A stretch of DNA of 64,000 bases from Desulfobacterales bacterium (GTDB taxonomy: Bacteria > Desulfobacterota > Desulfobacteria > Desulfobacterales > JAAELO01): the NCBI GenBank assembly GCA_024226555.1, contig JAAELO010000762.1:25531-89530 (forward strand), written 5' to 3'. This document shows, piece after piece, positions 47,346 through 57,283 of this stretch. Below the pieces are notes generated by a model, which was not told the origin of the DNA, searched no databases, and was given only the letters and a program-made list of their open reading frames with translations. A program made the translations under genes and the position numbers. Position 1 is the stretch's first letter, and the number at the start of each line of letters is the position of its first letter.

Positions 47346-47385
47346 AGAGGGGAGAAGGGTTGAAAAACCTTACTCCCTTTTTTTA
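47346..47385 (+). terminator. Rho-independent terminator
   Basis: GGGAGaAGGGTTgaaaAACCTTaCTCCCTTTTTTTA after cytochrome c3. Confidence 0.85.
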
Positions 47386-47698
47386 TTCTATAAAATAATT
47401 TATTCTTGAAATGTCGGCTTTCGTTCCTCTAGACCGACCTACTGCTAAAACCTAATTTCAATATAACAAGCAATTCTATTTCTTTATATGGATTCCCTAC
47501 GCAATAACGACCAATTGTGGATTGGGTGTAAAGATTAAATATTTTAAAAAAAAATTCATTTGCAAGACGTTAACGTTCGATAATAGAAAAATACTTAGAA
47601 TTGGAAAATTGGTATTCAGGAAATTAGGTTGGTTTATGAAAATTAGGATTTTTTAAATTTGAATTCCCGGTCGACTTTATCGGTCGCTAACTTCTATG

Positions 47699-47822
47699 GG
47701 CTAAGTAAAAAACTTCATTTGCAAGGCATTAACGTTCGGTCAGGTGTGAGGCGTACGTTTTGGGTACGTTGAACGCATGATCGGTTGTTATAACGTAGCA
47801 AATGGAGGAGTTTTACGACGCC
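47699..47822 (-). repeat. Family A palindromic interspersed repeat, copy A5 (124 bp)
   Basis: Near-identical to A4; overlaps 3' end of the dsrN-like gene. Confidence 0.95.
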
Positions 47823-49216
47823 TTACGCTTCCTGTATTCTGAGGATAGTTTGATCATGGACTCTGCCCACTCGGGCGTTCCAAGGGCATGAATGTGGGTA
47901 TAGGTTGCTAAAACGTTTTTATAACATGCTCCATCGCAACTATCAGCCATACCAACTCCTCTTACCATCTCAAAAACCATATTTTTATCATCCTGATCCC
48001 ACTTAATGATTTTTGAATATCTGAACTCATGGCCTTTTATCTCATAACCTTTTTCATAGTATGGATTATCCTTTGCAACCTTAACATTCACATAACCATG
48101 ACCCTGGGGTTTTTTCCCTATCCCGTAGGATATGGGGAAAATATTTACCATTGGAAAGATTTCATCTTTAATAACGATCTCTTTGCCTAAATATATTAAA
48201 CCACCACACTCTGCATATATTGGCATACCGCAATCTGCCAACTCTTTAACCCTATCTCTGAATTTAATATTTTCAGAGAGTTCTTTTGCGTGGGTTTCAG
48301 GAAAACCACCTCCAATATAAAGAGCATCTATTTCTGGTAGTTCATTATTATTTAGTGGGCTGATAAATTTAATTTCAGCGCCGTGTCTTTCAAGCATCTC
48401 TATATTTTCAGGATAATAGAACTGAAAAGCTGAATCTCTTATAATACCTATTACTGGTTTTTCTTTTGAAGACACCTTCTTTATTTCAATAGATTCTATT
48501 TTTTTAACAGGTTCTTTTGATTTTGAAATATCTATCAAAGCATCCAAATCAACATTGTTTAAAACCATCTCTTTTGCATTATTTATAGAATCGTGAGCCC
48601 ACTTGTGCTCATCCATTGGAACCAGTCCCATATGTCTTTCTGGAAAGGCATCGCCCTTTAATCTTGGGATAGCTCCAATTACTTTAATACCTGTGTGATG
48701 TTCAATTGTTTTTGTAACTATATTTCTATGCCTTGGTCCGCCATATCTGTTTAAAACAACCCCTTCTATTTTAACATCAGGATCAAAATGCATACAACCA
48801 AGAACTGTTGCAGCTACTGTTCTTGTACTTTTAGTACAATCAAGACAAAGAATAACAGGGGCTTTTAAAAGCTTTGCTATTTCTGCAGTACTGGTGTTTC
48901 CCGCAACATCAATACCATCAAACAAACCTCTGTTTCCCTCAATAAGTGATAGTTCTGCATCTTTTGCGTTTGAATAAAATGAATTTTCAGCAATCTTTTC
49001 ATCCATTAAAAAAGTATCCAGACTATAACAGTTTTTTCCTGAAGCAAGGGATAACCAACCTGCATCAATATAATCCGGCCCTTTTTTAAAAGCTCTTACA
49101 TCAACACCCTTTTCTTTTAGAGCTGACACAATTCCAATTGAAAGGATTGTTTTTCCGGAACCACCTTTTAAAGCAGAAATTACTAATTTATTTATATTTA
49201 TAATGTTTTGATGCAT
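47813..49216 (-). CDS. dsrN: Cobyrinate a,c-diamide synthase-family amidase (DsrN-like, siroheme amidation)
   Basis: ISALKGGSGKTILSIGIVSALKEKG, KGPDYIDAGW, YAECGGLIYLG; downstream of dsrABD on the same strand. Confidence 0.88.
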   Translation of the reverse strand: MHQNIININKLVISALKGGSGKTILSIGIVSALKEKGVDVRAFKKGPDYIDAGWLSLASGKNCYSLDTFLMDEKIAENSFYSNAKDAELSLIEGNRGLFDGIDVAGNTSTAEIAKLLKAPVILCLDCTKSTRTVAATVLGCMHFDPDVKIEGVVLNRYGGPRHRNIVTKTIEHHTGIKVIGAIPRLKGDAFPERHMGLVPMDEHKWAHDSINNAKEMVLNNVDLDALIDISKSKEPVKKIESIEIKKVSSKEKPVIGIIRDSAFQFYYPENIEMLERHGAEIKFISPLNNNELPEIDALYIGGGFPETHAKELSENIKFRDRVKELADCGMPIYAECGGLIYLGKEIVIKDEIFPMVNIFPISYGIGKKPQGHGYVNVKVAKDNPYYEKGYEIKGHEFRYSKIIKWDQDDKNMVFEMVRGVGMADSCDGACYKNVLATYTHIHALGTPEWAESMIKLSSEYRKRKAS

Positions 49217-49248
49217 TGAATTTACTGATTTTTTTGAGGTAAAAAAAC

Positions 49249-49319
49249 AAGAGCATTTTGGGAATACTATAGTTGTTTTGTTTATAAAAACAAAAAAAGT
49301 ACAATCCCAAAATGCTCTT
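49249..49319 (-). terminator. Long stem-loop between dsrD and dsrN (terminator/attenuator candidate)
   Basis: 15-bp perfect arms AAGAGCATTTTGGGA / TCCCAAAATGCTCTT followed on minus strand by GTTTTTTT. Confidence 0.75.
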
Positions 49320-49349
49320 TGTATTAAAAGCTAATAAAAAAGAATTTGG

Positions 49350-49601
49350 CTATTCTTCGCCTTCTTCAACACCAGCTTGTTTTCCAACTCCTTTAAGTCC
49401 GATCATAGTAGTACTTCCACTTGACCAGTACTCAAGAATCTCTTCCTGAACCATCTCGTTAACGATTTTTTTAACCGCGCGTGGTTTTTCCTCTGGAAAA
49501 AACTTATAGAAATCTTTTAGGTAAAACTTTGACTTAGTTTTGGATTTCTTAGTTAATCCAGCGACAATAACTTCTCTGGCTTCTTTAGGATCTAATGCCA
49601 T
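49350..49601 (-). CDS. dsrD: Dissimilatory sulfite reductase-associated DsrD
   Basis: Small winged-helix protein directly downstream of dsrB; KSKTKSKFYLKDFYKFFPEEKPRAVKKIVNEMVQEEILEYWSSGSTTMIGLKG. Confidence 0.92.
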   Translation of the reverse strand: MALDPKEAREVIVAGLTKKSKTKSKFYLKDFYKFFPEEKPRAVKKIVNEMVQEEILEYWSSGSTTMIGLKGVGKQAGVEEGEE

Positions 49602-49679
49602 ATTATTGTTCTCCTGTGATAGAAATTAAACCGGGGAAGATTCCCCGGTTTTTTTAAATATAACACACAAAACTTTTTA

Positions 49680-50828
49680 TTAGAACTTGAATTGTGTTGA
49701 CTGACGCCATGTATTATAAGCTTGATCACGGAAATCATCCACAAGGTGATGAGTGAACGGTAGTTCACAAATGTCGAAAAATCTTTCCCAACCAATTCTG
49801 TCAGTCCAGTCTCCAAAACGCTCATACTTTCTTGCGCCTTCAGAATACTTTTCAATCATGTTCTTGATTGCATCTACCATACTAGGCCATCTTGGCACTT
49901 CATTTGGAATGAAACCAACAACAACTTTTGAAAACTTAGGAGCACTGATTCTGTTTGAAACTTTACCACCAGCCATAAGAACAATACCGTCACCTTCTGT
50001 ATCAGAAAGAGGCATTGATGGGCACATTGTGTAGCAGTTACCACAGAACATACACTTTTCGTTCTTAACAGCAACGGAGTTTACTTTAGTTCCGTCTGGA
50101 AGCTCATGCTTAGCTGGCTTAATAGCAGCAGTTGGGCAAGAAGCAACAGCAAGTGGAACTTCACACATTTTATCAAGATACTCATGATCTAATAATGGCG
50201 GCTTTCTGTGATATCCTAGAATAGCTATATCTGAGCAGTGAACTGCACCACACATGTTTAGACAGCAAGCCATAGAAATTCTAAGCTTTGCTGGCATTCT
50301 GTGATCCTGGAAATCTGCGAAAACCTCATCCATAGTTGCCTTAACTGTACCAGAAGCATCTGATGCAGGAGTATGGCAGTGGATCCATCCCTGAGTGTGA
50401 ACGATGTTACTGATACCAGCACCAGTTCCACCAATTGGGAATTTGAAACTTCCACCAGTAAATTTTCTGCTGGATAGTTCATCTTTAAGAGGCTTTACCT
50501 TAGCTTCGTCATCAACCATGAACTCAATGTTGTTTCTGGTTGTAAATCTAAGGTATCCATCACAGTGCTTATCAGCAATTTCACATGCTTCACGAATTAG
50601 TGAGGAACTCATTAAACGAGCTGCACCAACTCTTACTGTGTATACTTTATCTCCTGAAGCAGCAACGTGTACAAGTACACCTGGCTCAAGAATTTCATGA
50701 TACTTCCACTGACCTTTATTTTTTGCAATAACAGGTGGGTAAAAGTTATCATATTTAATAGGACCAATATCTGTAACCCTATTTTCCATTGGTTTATCTG
50801 GGTTATATCCTGAGGATACAAATGCCAT
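49680..50828 (-). CDS. dsrB: Dissimilatory sulfite reductase beta subunit
   Basis: [49 protein letters not shown]. Confidence 0.97.
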   Translation of the reverse strand: MAFVSSGYNPDKPMENRVTDIGPIKYDNFYPPVIAKNKGQWKYHEILEPGVLVHVAASGDKVYTVRVGAARLMSSSLIREACEIADKHCDGYLRFTTRNNIEFMVDDEAKVKPLKDELSSRKFTGGSFKFPIGGTGAGISNIVHTQGWIHCHTPASDASGTVKATMDEVFADFQDHRMPAKLRISMACCLNMCGAVHCSDIAILGYHRKPPLLDHEYLDKMCEVPLAVASCPTAAIKPAKHELPDGTKVNSVAVKNEKCMFCGNCYTMCPSMPLSDTEGDGIVLMAGGKVSNRISAPKFSKVVVGFIPNEVPRWPSMVDAIKNMIEKYSEGARKYERFGDWTDRIGWERFFDICELPFTHHLVDDFRDQAYNTWRQSTQFKF

Positions 50829-50840
50829 TTCAAATCCTCC

Positions 50841-52160
50841 TTATCTGTTGTGGTGTTTTCTGTATTCGTTGATGTCTCTGTCCCATCCACCCTCAACTTC
50901 TTCTTCTTTCCAGAAGATATAAGGATTGGTTCTTGGATGCTGAACATTCTGTGGTACCGGATCAAGCTCACACTTTTCAATAAGTGTTTTGAAGCCCTGA
51001 CGAAGCATAAGTTCACCAAGACGCTCACGGTTCTTACCTTCTTCCATCCAGTAATCCCAAATAAGCTCGATAACATCTTTGATTGCCTGATAGTCATCTT
51101 CTTTGTTAACTTCAACAAAAGGAACAAGAAGAGAACCCATCTGAGCACCATCTACGATAGGTGCTTTTGCACCAACAAGCATGGAGCAACCAGTTTCTTT
51201 ACCAATATGAAGAGCTTTAGGCATTGTGTTGATGCAATGCATGCAACGAACACATTCTCTATCGTCTATTGAAAGTTTTCCACCTTCATACTTCATACAT
51301 TCTGATGGGCAAAGATCTACAACTTCTTTTACGATGTCAAATGGACCCCAGTCACGTCCTGAGTGAGCACCACCGTTAGAAGGAGTCTGACCATCAACAT
51401 AAGCCTGAACTTCAGCAGCATCTACCTGGATAGCGTCTTTCCAGGTACCGATGAAGGATATGTCTGAACGTGCAATAGATGCTACACATCCGTTTGGACA
51501 TCCGTCAAACTTAAACTTAAATTTGTAAGGGAATGCAGGTCTGTGAAGTTCATCCTGATATTCCATTGTAAGGTTGTAACATAGATCGTTTGTATCATAA
51601 CATGCAAATTCACATCTTGAAGTTCCAAGACAATCTGCTGGTGTTCTAAGGTTAGAACCTGATCCACCAAGATCCTGACCCATTTCGTGGGTTAGCTCAT
51701 AGAAAAATTCTTCAAGCTGAGGTGTTGTTGTTCCAAGAAGAATGATATCACCTGTGGAACCGTGCATGTTAGTCAAACCACTACCACGTAGATCCCAAAG
51801 ATCCATTAGTTGTGTTAGAAATTTTGTTGTGTAGTATTTACCACTTGGCTGAGCAACACGTACTGTATGGAAAGCTGCAACTCCAGGGAATGCGTCAGGT
51901 TGATCACAATATCTACCTATAATTCCACCACCATAACCGAAAACACCAACAATACCACCGTGCTTCCAGTGGGTTCTTCCATGCTTATAGGATAGTTCCA
52001 AAAGCCCAAGTAAATCATCACATACATCTACAGGTATTTGGTAGTCTATTCCTTTCTCGTTCTTAGCCCTTACTTCTGCTTCCCACTTAAGGTCGGAAAC
52101 AAAGCTTGGCCATGGACCTGATTCAAGCTGGTCCAATAAAGGGGTTTCATGCTTTGCCAT
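50841..52160 (-). CDS. dsrA: Dissimilatory sulfite reductase alpha subunit
   Basis: KHETPLLDQLESGPWPSFVSDLK, HWKHGGIVGVFGYGGGIIGRY, GSTGDIILLGT, CVRCMHCINTMPKAL. Confidence 0.98.
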   Translation of the reverse strand: MAKHETPLLDQLESGPWPSFVSDLKWEAEVRAKNEKGIDYQIPVDVCDDLLGLLELSYKHGRTHWKHGGIVGVFGYGGGIIGRYCDQPDAFPGVAAFHTVRVAQPSGKYYTTKFLTQLMDLWDLRGSGLTNMHGSTGDIILLGTTTPQLEEFFYELTHEMGQDLGGSGSNLRTPADCLGTSRCEFACYDTNDLCYNLTMEYQDELHRPAFPYKFKFKFDGCPNGCVASIARSDISFIGTWKDAIQVDAAEVQAYVDGQTPSNGGAHSGRDWGPFDIVKEVVDLCPSECMKYEGGKLSIDDRECVRCMHCINTMPKALHIGKETGCSMLVGAKAPIVDGAQMGSLLVPFVEVNKEDDYQAIKDVIELIWDYWMEEGKNRERLGELMLRQGFKTLIEKCELDPVPQNVQHPRTNPYIFWKEEEVEGGWDRDINEYRKHHNR

Positions 52161-52507
52161 TGATTACCTCCATTAATAAATTTTCTTAACCTGACTGAAA
52201 AGAATTGTTCCTAATAGCACAAATTCAAACTTGCCAAGTCACTTCACCATTAACCTATTAAAAAAATTTAAATTGTTATTCCAACAACTTAAATAAAATA
52301 CTAATTAATTAAATCTTAAGAAATAATTAAAGATACAACTAAACGTCAGGATATAAGATTAAAGCGCCTTCTTGTCAATAAAAAAGGTTTTATAACCTGC
52401 TTTTCATATTATTAAGAGATACTTTTAACACATTATATTGATTTATTTTTCTCAAACTATCCCTATTTTGTATGAGCTAAAAAATCATTTAATCCGTAAT
52501 AAATTTT

Positions 52508-53599
52508 TTAAAAAAGATCAAATATTTTTTTTGCATGAATTTCTATATTGTTTCGTATCAGCGGAATATCCGGTGAGTTTTCATTGTATGAATCAATGAT
52601 ATCTTCACACATTTCAAAAAAATCATTAAAACATAATGAACTCATGTAGTTACAAAAACATTCTTTCAGGGAAATGTTTCCACCAACAAAAGGTTCCTTT
52701 TGAGAAAGGGCTTCTAAAAATCCATCAATAAAACCTTCTATGGCATGTTCTTTAGCCCACACAGTTTCATCAACACCATTTAACCTGTCTAACCTCATCC
52801 TTATCGAAAGACCTATAAAAAAAAATAATAAGCCATATAGTTTCATGTCGCTATCTGGTTCTTCTGTTTCAGCAAAAGGTGCGAACTGCCTTACAGTTAT
52901 AAGCTTTACATCCAAATTTTTATTTTCTTTCTTTAAAATAAAGTCACCGGCTGCATGGTGCCATGGAGATATTTGAGAAAATGAGTTTTCATCATAATAG
53001 AGAGTCATTATTTTTGAGCACTGTTTGTAGACCTCTATCTCTTCATCTTTTGTTAGGTAATAATTTCCGGACGGGTCCCAAACTATTATTTTTTGTGAGT
53101 CTTCATATGGTGATATGTGAAATTCACAGTAATTTTCAAACCAGTTTCCACAAAACATTGAAAGTTCTGTTTCTTCTGTTTGAATATCACCAGAAAAATA
53201 TATTTCAGGTATAAATTTAAAGCCTTTTTTATTAAGCTTTGAAAGAGAGTCTATCTCAAAATTCATACACATTTTTCCGGTTTCTGTAACAGCGGTATTT
53301 AAAACAAAACATAAATTATAACTATCCTGCTCAACCTCTATTCGGGCAGGATGATAAAATTTTCCATGTTTATCTAAAAAAATAGAGATATTTTTAACAT
53401 CTATATCTTTCAAAACAGGAATTTTTTCTATATTTTTTTCTAAAAATCTGTGGGCAGCTAAAAAAAAAGAGCCGTAAGTGATACTTTCATCGCTTTGGTT
53501 TCTTTTTTTTCTGTCATCAGGAATTAAATCATTCCACAGATCGCTATCTTTAAGGACTTTGTTGTTTGTGTGTGAGATGTAGTATTGGAAGTTCAGCAT
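52508..53599 (-). CDS. Conserved-looking hypothetical protein
   Basis: 363-aa intact ORF with ISPWHHAAGDFILKKEN motif; no recognised family. Confidence 0.55.
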   Translation of the reverse strand: MLNFQYYISHTNNKVLKDSDLWNDLIPDDRKKRNQSDESITYGSFFLAAHRFLEKNIEKIPVLKDIDVKNISIFLDKHGKFYHPARIEVEQDSYNLCFVLNTAVTETGKMCMNFEIDSLSKLNKKGFKFIPEIYFSGDIQTEETELSMFCGNWFENYCEFHISPYEDSQKIIVWDPSGNYYLTKDEEIEVYKQCSKIMTLYYDENSFSQISPWHHAAGDFILKKENKNLDVKLITVRQFAPFAETEEPDSDMKLYGLLFFFIGLSIRMRLDRLNGVDETVWAKEHAIEGFIDGFLEALSQKEPFVGGNISLKECFCNYMSSLCFNDFFEMCEDIIDSYNENSPDIPLIRNNIEIHAKKIFDLF

Positions 53600-53668
53600 G
53601 TTTTTTTAAGAGAGCAACATACCATAATTAAAATTTGAAATTTTTATACTATAATTGCTCTCTTTTAT

Positions 53669-54277
53669 CTATTCCTTAAAATCTTTTTCAAGTTCAGGTG
53701 GAATTTCATAACCCAGTTCAACCGCTTTTTTTGAATGCTCAATAGCGAGTTCCTTCTGGTTATCTTCAAGGTAAGCAAGTGCTAAATTAAAATGGGAAAC
53801 TGCAAAATTAGGTTCAAGTTTAAGGGCTTTTTTATTTGCCTCGATACTCTCTTTAATTTCTCCGTTCATCAGGTATGCATTTGCAAGAGTTGCCTGGGCC
53901 TGAAGAAATGAAGAGTTAAAAGATATGGCTTTTTTAAGGCTTTTTATAGCAGCTTCTACGTTTCCTCTCTGTAGTTCAACAAAACCAATATTTCCATGTC
54001 CTATTGAAAAACCAGCTCTGGCCTTAACAGCTCTTTTATTATAGTAAAGACAACCATCAAGATCATTTTTATATAGACAAATACCACCTAACTGAACATA
54101 GGCCTCAGCAAGGTTTGGGCTACATGATATAGCCTCCTGGAGTGATTGTTCAGCTTCGTCATATTTTTTCTGTCCAAGGTAGGCCACGGCCAAATTGTAA
54201 TGAGAGTTGCCGCATTCAGCATTTTGAGCTAACGCTGCTTTTTGCTTAGCTATGTACTCTTCAGCATTTTTTTCCAT
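53669..54277 (-). CDS. Tetratricopeptide repeat protein
   Basis: Consecutive TPR units (HYNLAVAYLGQKKYDEAEQSLQEAISCSPNLAEAYVQLGGICL...). Confidence 0.88.
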   Translation of the reverse strand: MEKNAEEYIAKQKAALAQNAECGNSHYNLAVAYLGQKKYDEAEQSLQEAISCSPNLAEAYVQLGGICLYKNDLDGCLYYNKRAVKARAGFSIGHGNIGFVELQRGNVEAAIKSLKKAISFNSSFLQAQATLANAYLMNGEIKESIEANKKALKLEPNFAVSHFNLALAYLEDNQKELAIEHSKKAVELGYEIPPELEKDFKE

Positions 54278-54544
54278 TTTTCAAAAACCTCAATTTATAT
54301 TATATTTCCAAATAAGAACTTAAATACATAATTTTATTAACAATTTTTGTCAATAAAATAGGATTGTTCAAAAACCATAGACATTATTTTCTAAAATCAC
54401 TGAAAAATATAATCATTTCAAAATATTTATCAACACTGAGTTTTTCTATTACTATAAATTTATCTAATTTTTATTTAATTAAAAAAATAAGTTTGGTTGA
54501 AGTTTTTAATTATTCCCTTTATATTCCAGTTTCAAATTTATTAA

Positions 54545-54595
54545 GGGAATCTCTAATTAATTTGATTTTGATTAAAAGCAATTATTAGATTCCCC
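54545..54595. repeat. Family B minimal copy B4 (51 bp)
   Basis: GGGAATCTCTAATTAAT...GCAATTATTAGATTCCCC. Confidence 0.75.
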
Positions 54596-54627
54596 AGAAT
54601 TAATTCATTAAGAAACGGGGGGTAATT

Positions 54628-55662
54628 ATGATCACAGGATGTTACACAGCTCTTGTGACTCCATTTACGGGGAAAACGGTTGATTATGATGAACTTACAA
54701 AATTAGCTGATTTTCAGATAGATAGTGGAATAACCGGAATTTTAGCAGTTGGAACAACAGGTGAAAGTCCTACTCTATCCTGGGAAGAACATAATACAAT
54801 AATTGAAAAAATATCTAATAAAACAAAGGGTAAATGCCTTTGTATTGCAGGAACAGGTAGTAACAATACAAAAGAATGCCTGCTTGCAACAGGTCACGCC
54901 AAAGATGCCGGTGTTGATGCTGTTCTTTTAGTTGATCCATACTACAACGGACCTAGTTCACTTGAAATCAGACGCGAATATATTGAACCAGTAGCCGAAA
55001 AATACCCCGACCTTGATATAATACCTTATGTTATTCCTGGTAGAACAGGAGCTCAGCTTTTACCTGAAGATTTAGCAATTATCTCTGAAAAATACAGTAA
55101 TGTAAGGTGTGTAAAAGAAGCTACCGGTGATCTTGAAAATATGGAAAAAACAAGAAAACTATGCATTGATAATTACAAGATATTTTCAGGGGATGATGCT
55201 CTCCTTTTCGAGATGATGAAAAACAAAAATATCGATGCAAGTGGTGTTATTTCAGTAGCTTCAAATATTGTTCCTGCTTCTGTTACAAAATTAGTTAGGC
55301 TAATGGAAAATAAAGAGTATGATGAAGCTAAAAAACTATTAGACGGATTAGCACCTCTTTTTGATATCACAACTGTTTTCACAAAAGAGATATCAAAATA
55401 TGGAGAAGTTACAGTTCGTGCCCGAAACCCACTCGGTTTAAAAACGCTAATGGCTGTTTTAGGTATGATAAAAGGTGGTGTAAGAAAACCACTTGGTAAA
55501 ATGACAAAACAGGGATTTGATAAAGTTGTTAATATTGCTAAAGAAGTTCAAAAGAATAATCCTGAGCTATTAAATCCAATATCTGAATTTTTTAATGTTG
55601 ATATTGAGGAAAAACTAGAAAATTCTGATAAAATGACAAATCTTTATTACAACGAATATTAA
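54628..55662 (+). CDS. dapA: Dihydrodipicolinate synthase-family protein (DapA-like)
   Basis: GCYTALVTPF, GTTGESPTLSWEEH, VDPYYNGPS, IPYVIPGRTGAQL, CVKEATGDL; C-terminal extension relative to the typical family. Confidence 0.85.
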   Translation: MITGCYTALVTPFTGKTVDYDELTKLADFQIDSGITGILAVGTTGESPTLSWEEHNTIIEKISNKTKGKCLCIAGTGSNNTKECLLATGHAKDAGVDAVLLVDPYYNGPSSLEIRREYIEPVAEKYPDLDIIPYVIPGRTGAQLLPEDLAIISEKYSNVRCVKEATGDLENMEKTRKLCIDNYKIFSGDDALLFEMMKNKNIDASGVISVASNIVPASVTKLVRLMENKEYDEAKKLLDGLAPLFDITTVFTKEISKYGEVTVRARNPLGLKTLMAVLGMIKGGVRKPLGKMTKQGFDKVVNIAKEVQKNNPELLNPISEFFNVDIEEKLENSDKMTNLYYNEY

Positions 55663-55701
55663 AAAAAACCCCTTAAATAATTATTATTTAAGGGGTTTTT
55701 T
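55662..55701. terminator. Bidirectional Rho-independent terminator
   Basis: AACCCCTTAAATAA tta TTATTTAAGGGGTT with flanking A/T tracts between convergent genes. Confidence 0.92.
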
Positions 55702-55748
55702 GTATCTGCATACCTAATAAATAGAATATTGAGGCTAATTATATATTT

Positions 55749-56558
55749 CTATTTAGCTCTTTTTGTAGCAACTTCCTCATTTTTATCAAATTCACCCTCT
55801 TGAAACAGGATAAATTTAAGCCACTCAAACCCAAACTCAATCAAAGCTATGTCATCATCTTTTATATTCTTAAGGGTTTCTTCTTCAATATTATAAAGAG
55901 TTAAGAAAGTGCTTTCAAATATAAACCTTCTGAATTTCTCAGTGTTATAACTTATATCATAGAACATCTTTTTACTCTGTTCAGTTAACTTTACGCTCGA
56001 AGGTATGGATTTTTTACGAACAAGAATATTTGTCCATCCATCATTTACTCTATCACATTCAACAACACCTTCATGATCTCTCCAACTATTAACAGACCAG
56101 GTTTTATCTTCATCAAAACCTTTACAGTGTGGTTCTTCTACCATAAAGAAGAAATCTTCTTCGTCAGTTTCTTCTTCTGTATAACTTAGAGAAGCAACAC
56201 CAAGTGGATAATATCTGCATGTTGTGGGTCTGTCATCATAAATGATACAACCAACATCATCTTTAACAAAAGGACAGGATTCCCGTTCATCATCTAATAA
56301 TTTCAAAGTTGCAACAGGCATATCTGTATTTTTCAAAAGTTTAATTTCTGTATATAAAAGAAGAAATTCGTCGGAATTTAATTCCAGTCTTTTCTTCATT
56401 CTAATGACATCATAGGGAGTAAGCATGATATCTATTTTTCTGCAGCATGCCGTAAAACAGGAACAATCTTTATGGCAATCAAACTTAAATTCTGTATTTG
56501 GTCCCAACTGAACCGGAGCTAACTGGGGTTTATTTTTATTGTTTTCTGAGTTTTCCAT
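55749..56558 (-). CDS. YkgJ-family cysteine cluster protein
   Basis: FDCHKDCSCFTACCRKIDIMLTPYDVIRMK...CPFVKDDVGCIIYDDRPTTCRYYPLG. Confidence 0.88.
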   Translation of the reverse strand: MENSENNKNKPQLAPVQLGPNTEFKFDCHKDCSCFTACCRKIDIMLTPYDVIRMKKRLELNSDEFLLLYTEIKLLKNTDMPVATLKLLDDERESCPFVKDDVGCIIYDDRPTTCRYYPLGVASLSYTEEETDEEDFFFMVEEPHCKGFDEDKTWSVNSWRDHEGVVECDRVNDGWTNILVRKKSIPSSVKLTEQSKKMFYDISYNTEKFRRFIFESTFLTLYNIEEETLKNIKDDDIALIEFGFEWLKFILFQEGEFDKNEEVATKRAK

Positions 56559-56574
56559 TTCTGTCTCCGTTGCT

Positions 56575-56946
56575 TTAGTATTTTAGATCATTAAACTGTT
56601 TGATAATAAATTTGGCGGGAAAGTCTTCTTTTGCAAGATAATTAAGAGATGTTTCAACAAAAGTATCCATTAATGATTGAAAAATCTTTTCTTTTTCTTC
56701 AATCTTTATAAGATTTCTCTCTTTAATTATTTCAAAAACAGCATAATCTCCTAACTTTTTTTGAATCTCCTTAAAATCTATTTCTTTATATTTATCATCT
56801 TTAAAAAGAGACTCTACAACAGGAACATTCATTCTTAAAATCAACTTAACATGACTTGCATCTATACCTATTTTTTTAGATGCATCAAAAATTTCAACTT
56901 TATAACCATTATCAAGATTAATTTCTCTATAAGATATCTCTTTCAT
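56575..56946 (-). CDS. Hypothetical protein
   Basis: 123-aa ORF directly upstream of the YkgJ-like gene on the same strand. Confidence 0.5.
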   Translation of the reverse strand: MKEISYREINLDNGYKVEIFDASKKIGIDASHVKLILRMNVPVVESLFKDDKYKEIDFKEIQKKLGDYAVFEIIKERNLIKIEEKEKIFQSLMDTFVETSLNYLAKEDFPAKFIIKQFNDLKY

Positions 56947-57087
56947 AAATCCTCAAACTTAAATAAATCTTTAATTTTTTCAACACTTTATCTTTAATAA
57001 AAAATTCAAAATCAAAATAACATACATCTTTTTTATTTATTATTAAAGATATAAACTCCGGTTTATTAAATAAAAAAGGATATTTTA

Positions 57088-57215
57088 GGGAAGTCTAATA
57101 ATTGCCTTTTAACCGAACTACTTCGTTATTACTAAAAAAAAAATGTTTTAAAATCAGCTCTTTATTTTTTATAATGCCTTGTATTTCAATCAAAATACTA
57201 ATTATTAGAGTTCCC
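57088..57215. repeat. Family B MITE-like element, copy B2 (128 bp)
   Basis: GGGAAGTCTAATAATTGCCTTTTAACCGAACTACTTCGTTATT...TGCCTTGTATTTCAATCAAAATACTAATTATTAGAGTTCCC. Confidence 0.88.
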
Positions 57216-57283
57216 TTTAGCTAAAAATATCCTTTAAACTAATTACAAAATAGAAAAAATCAATTCTAATTTATTATTTTTTA

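Noticed and set aside
49592-49855. 87-aa and nearby 66/74/172-aa ORFs inside dsrA/dsrB
   Set aside because: Alternative frames of dsrAB with no recognisable domain
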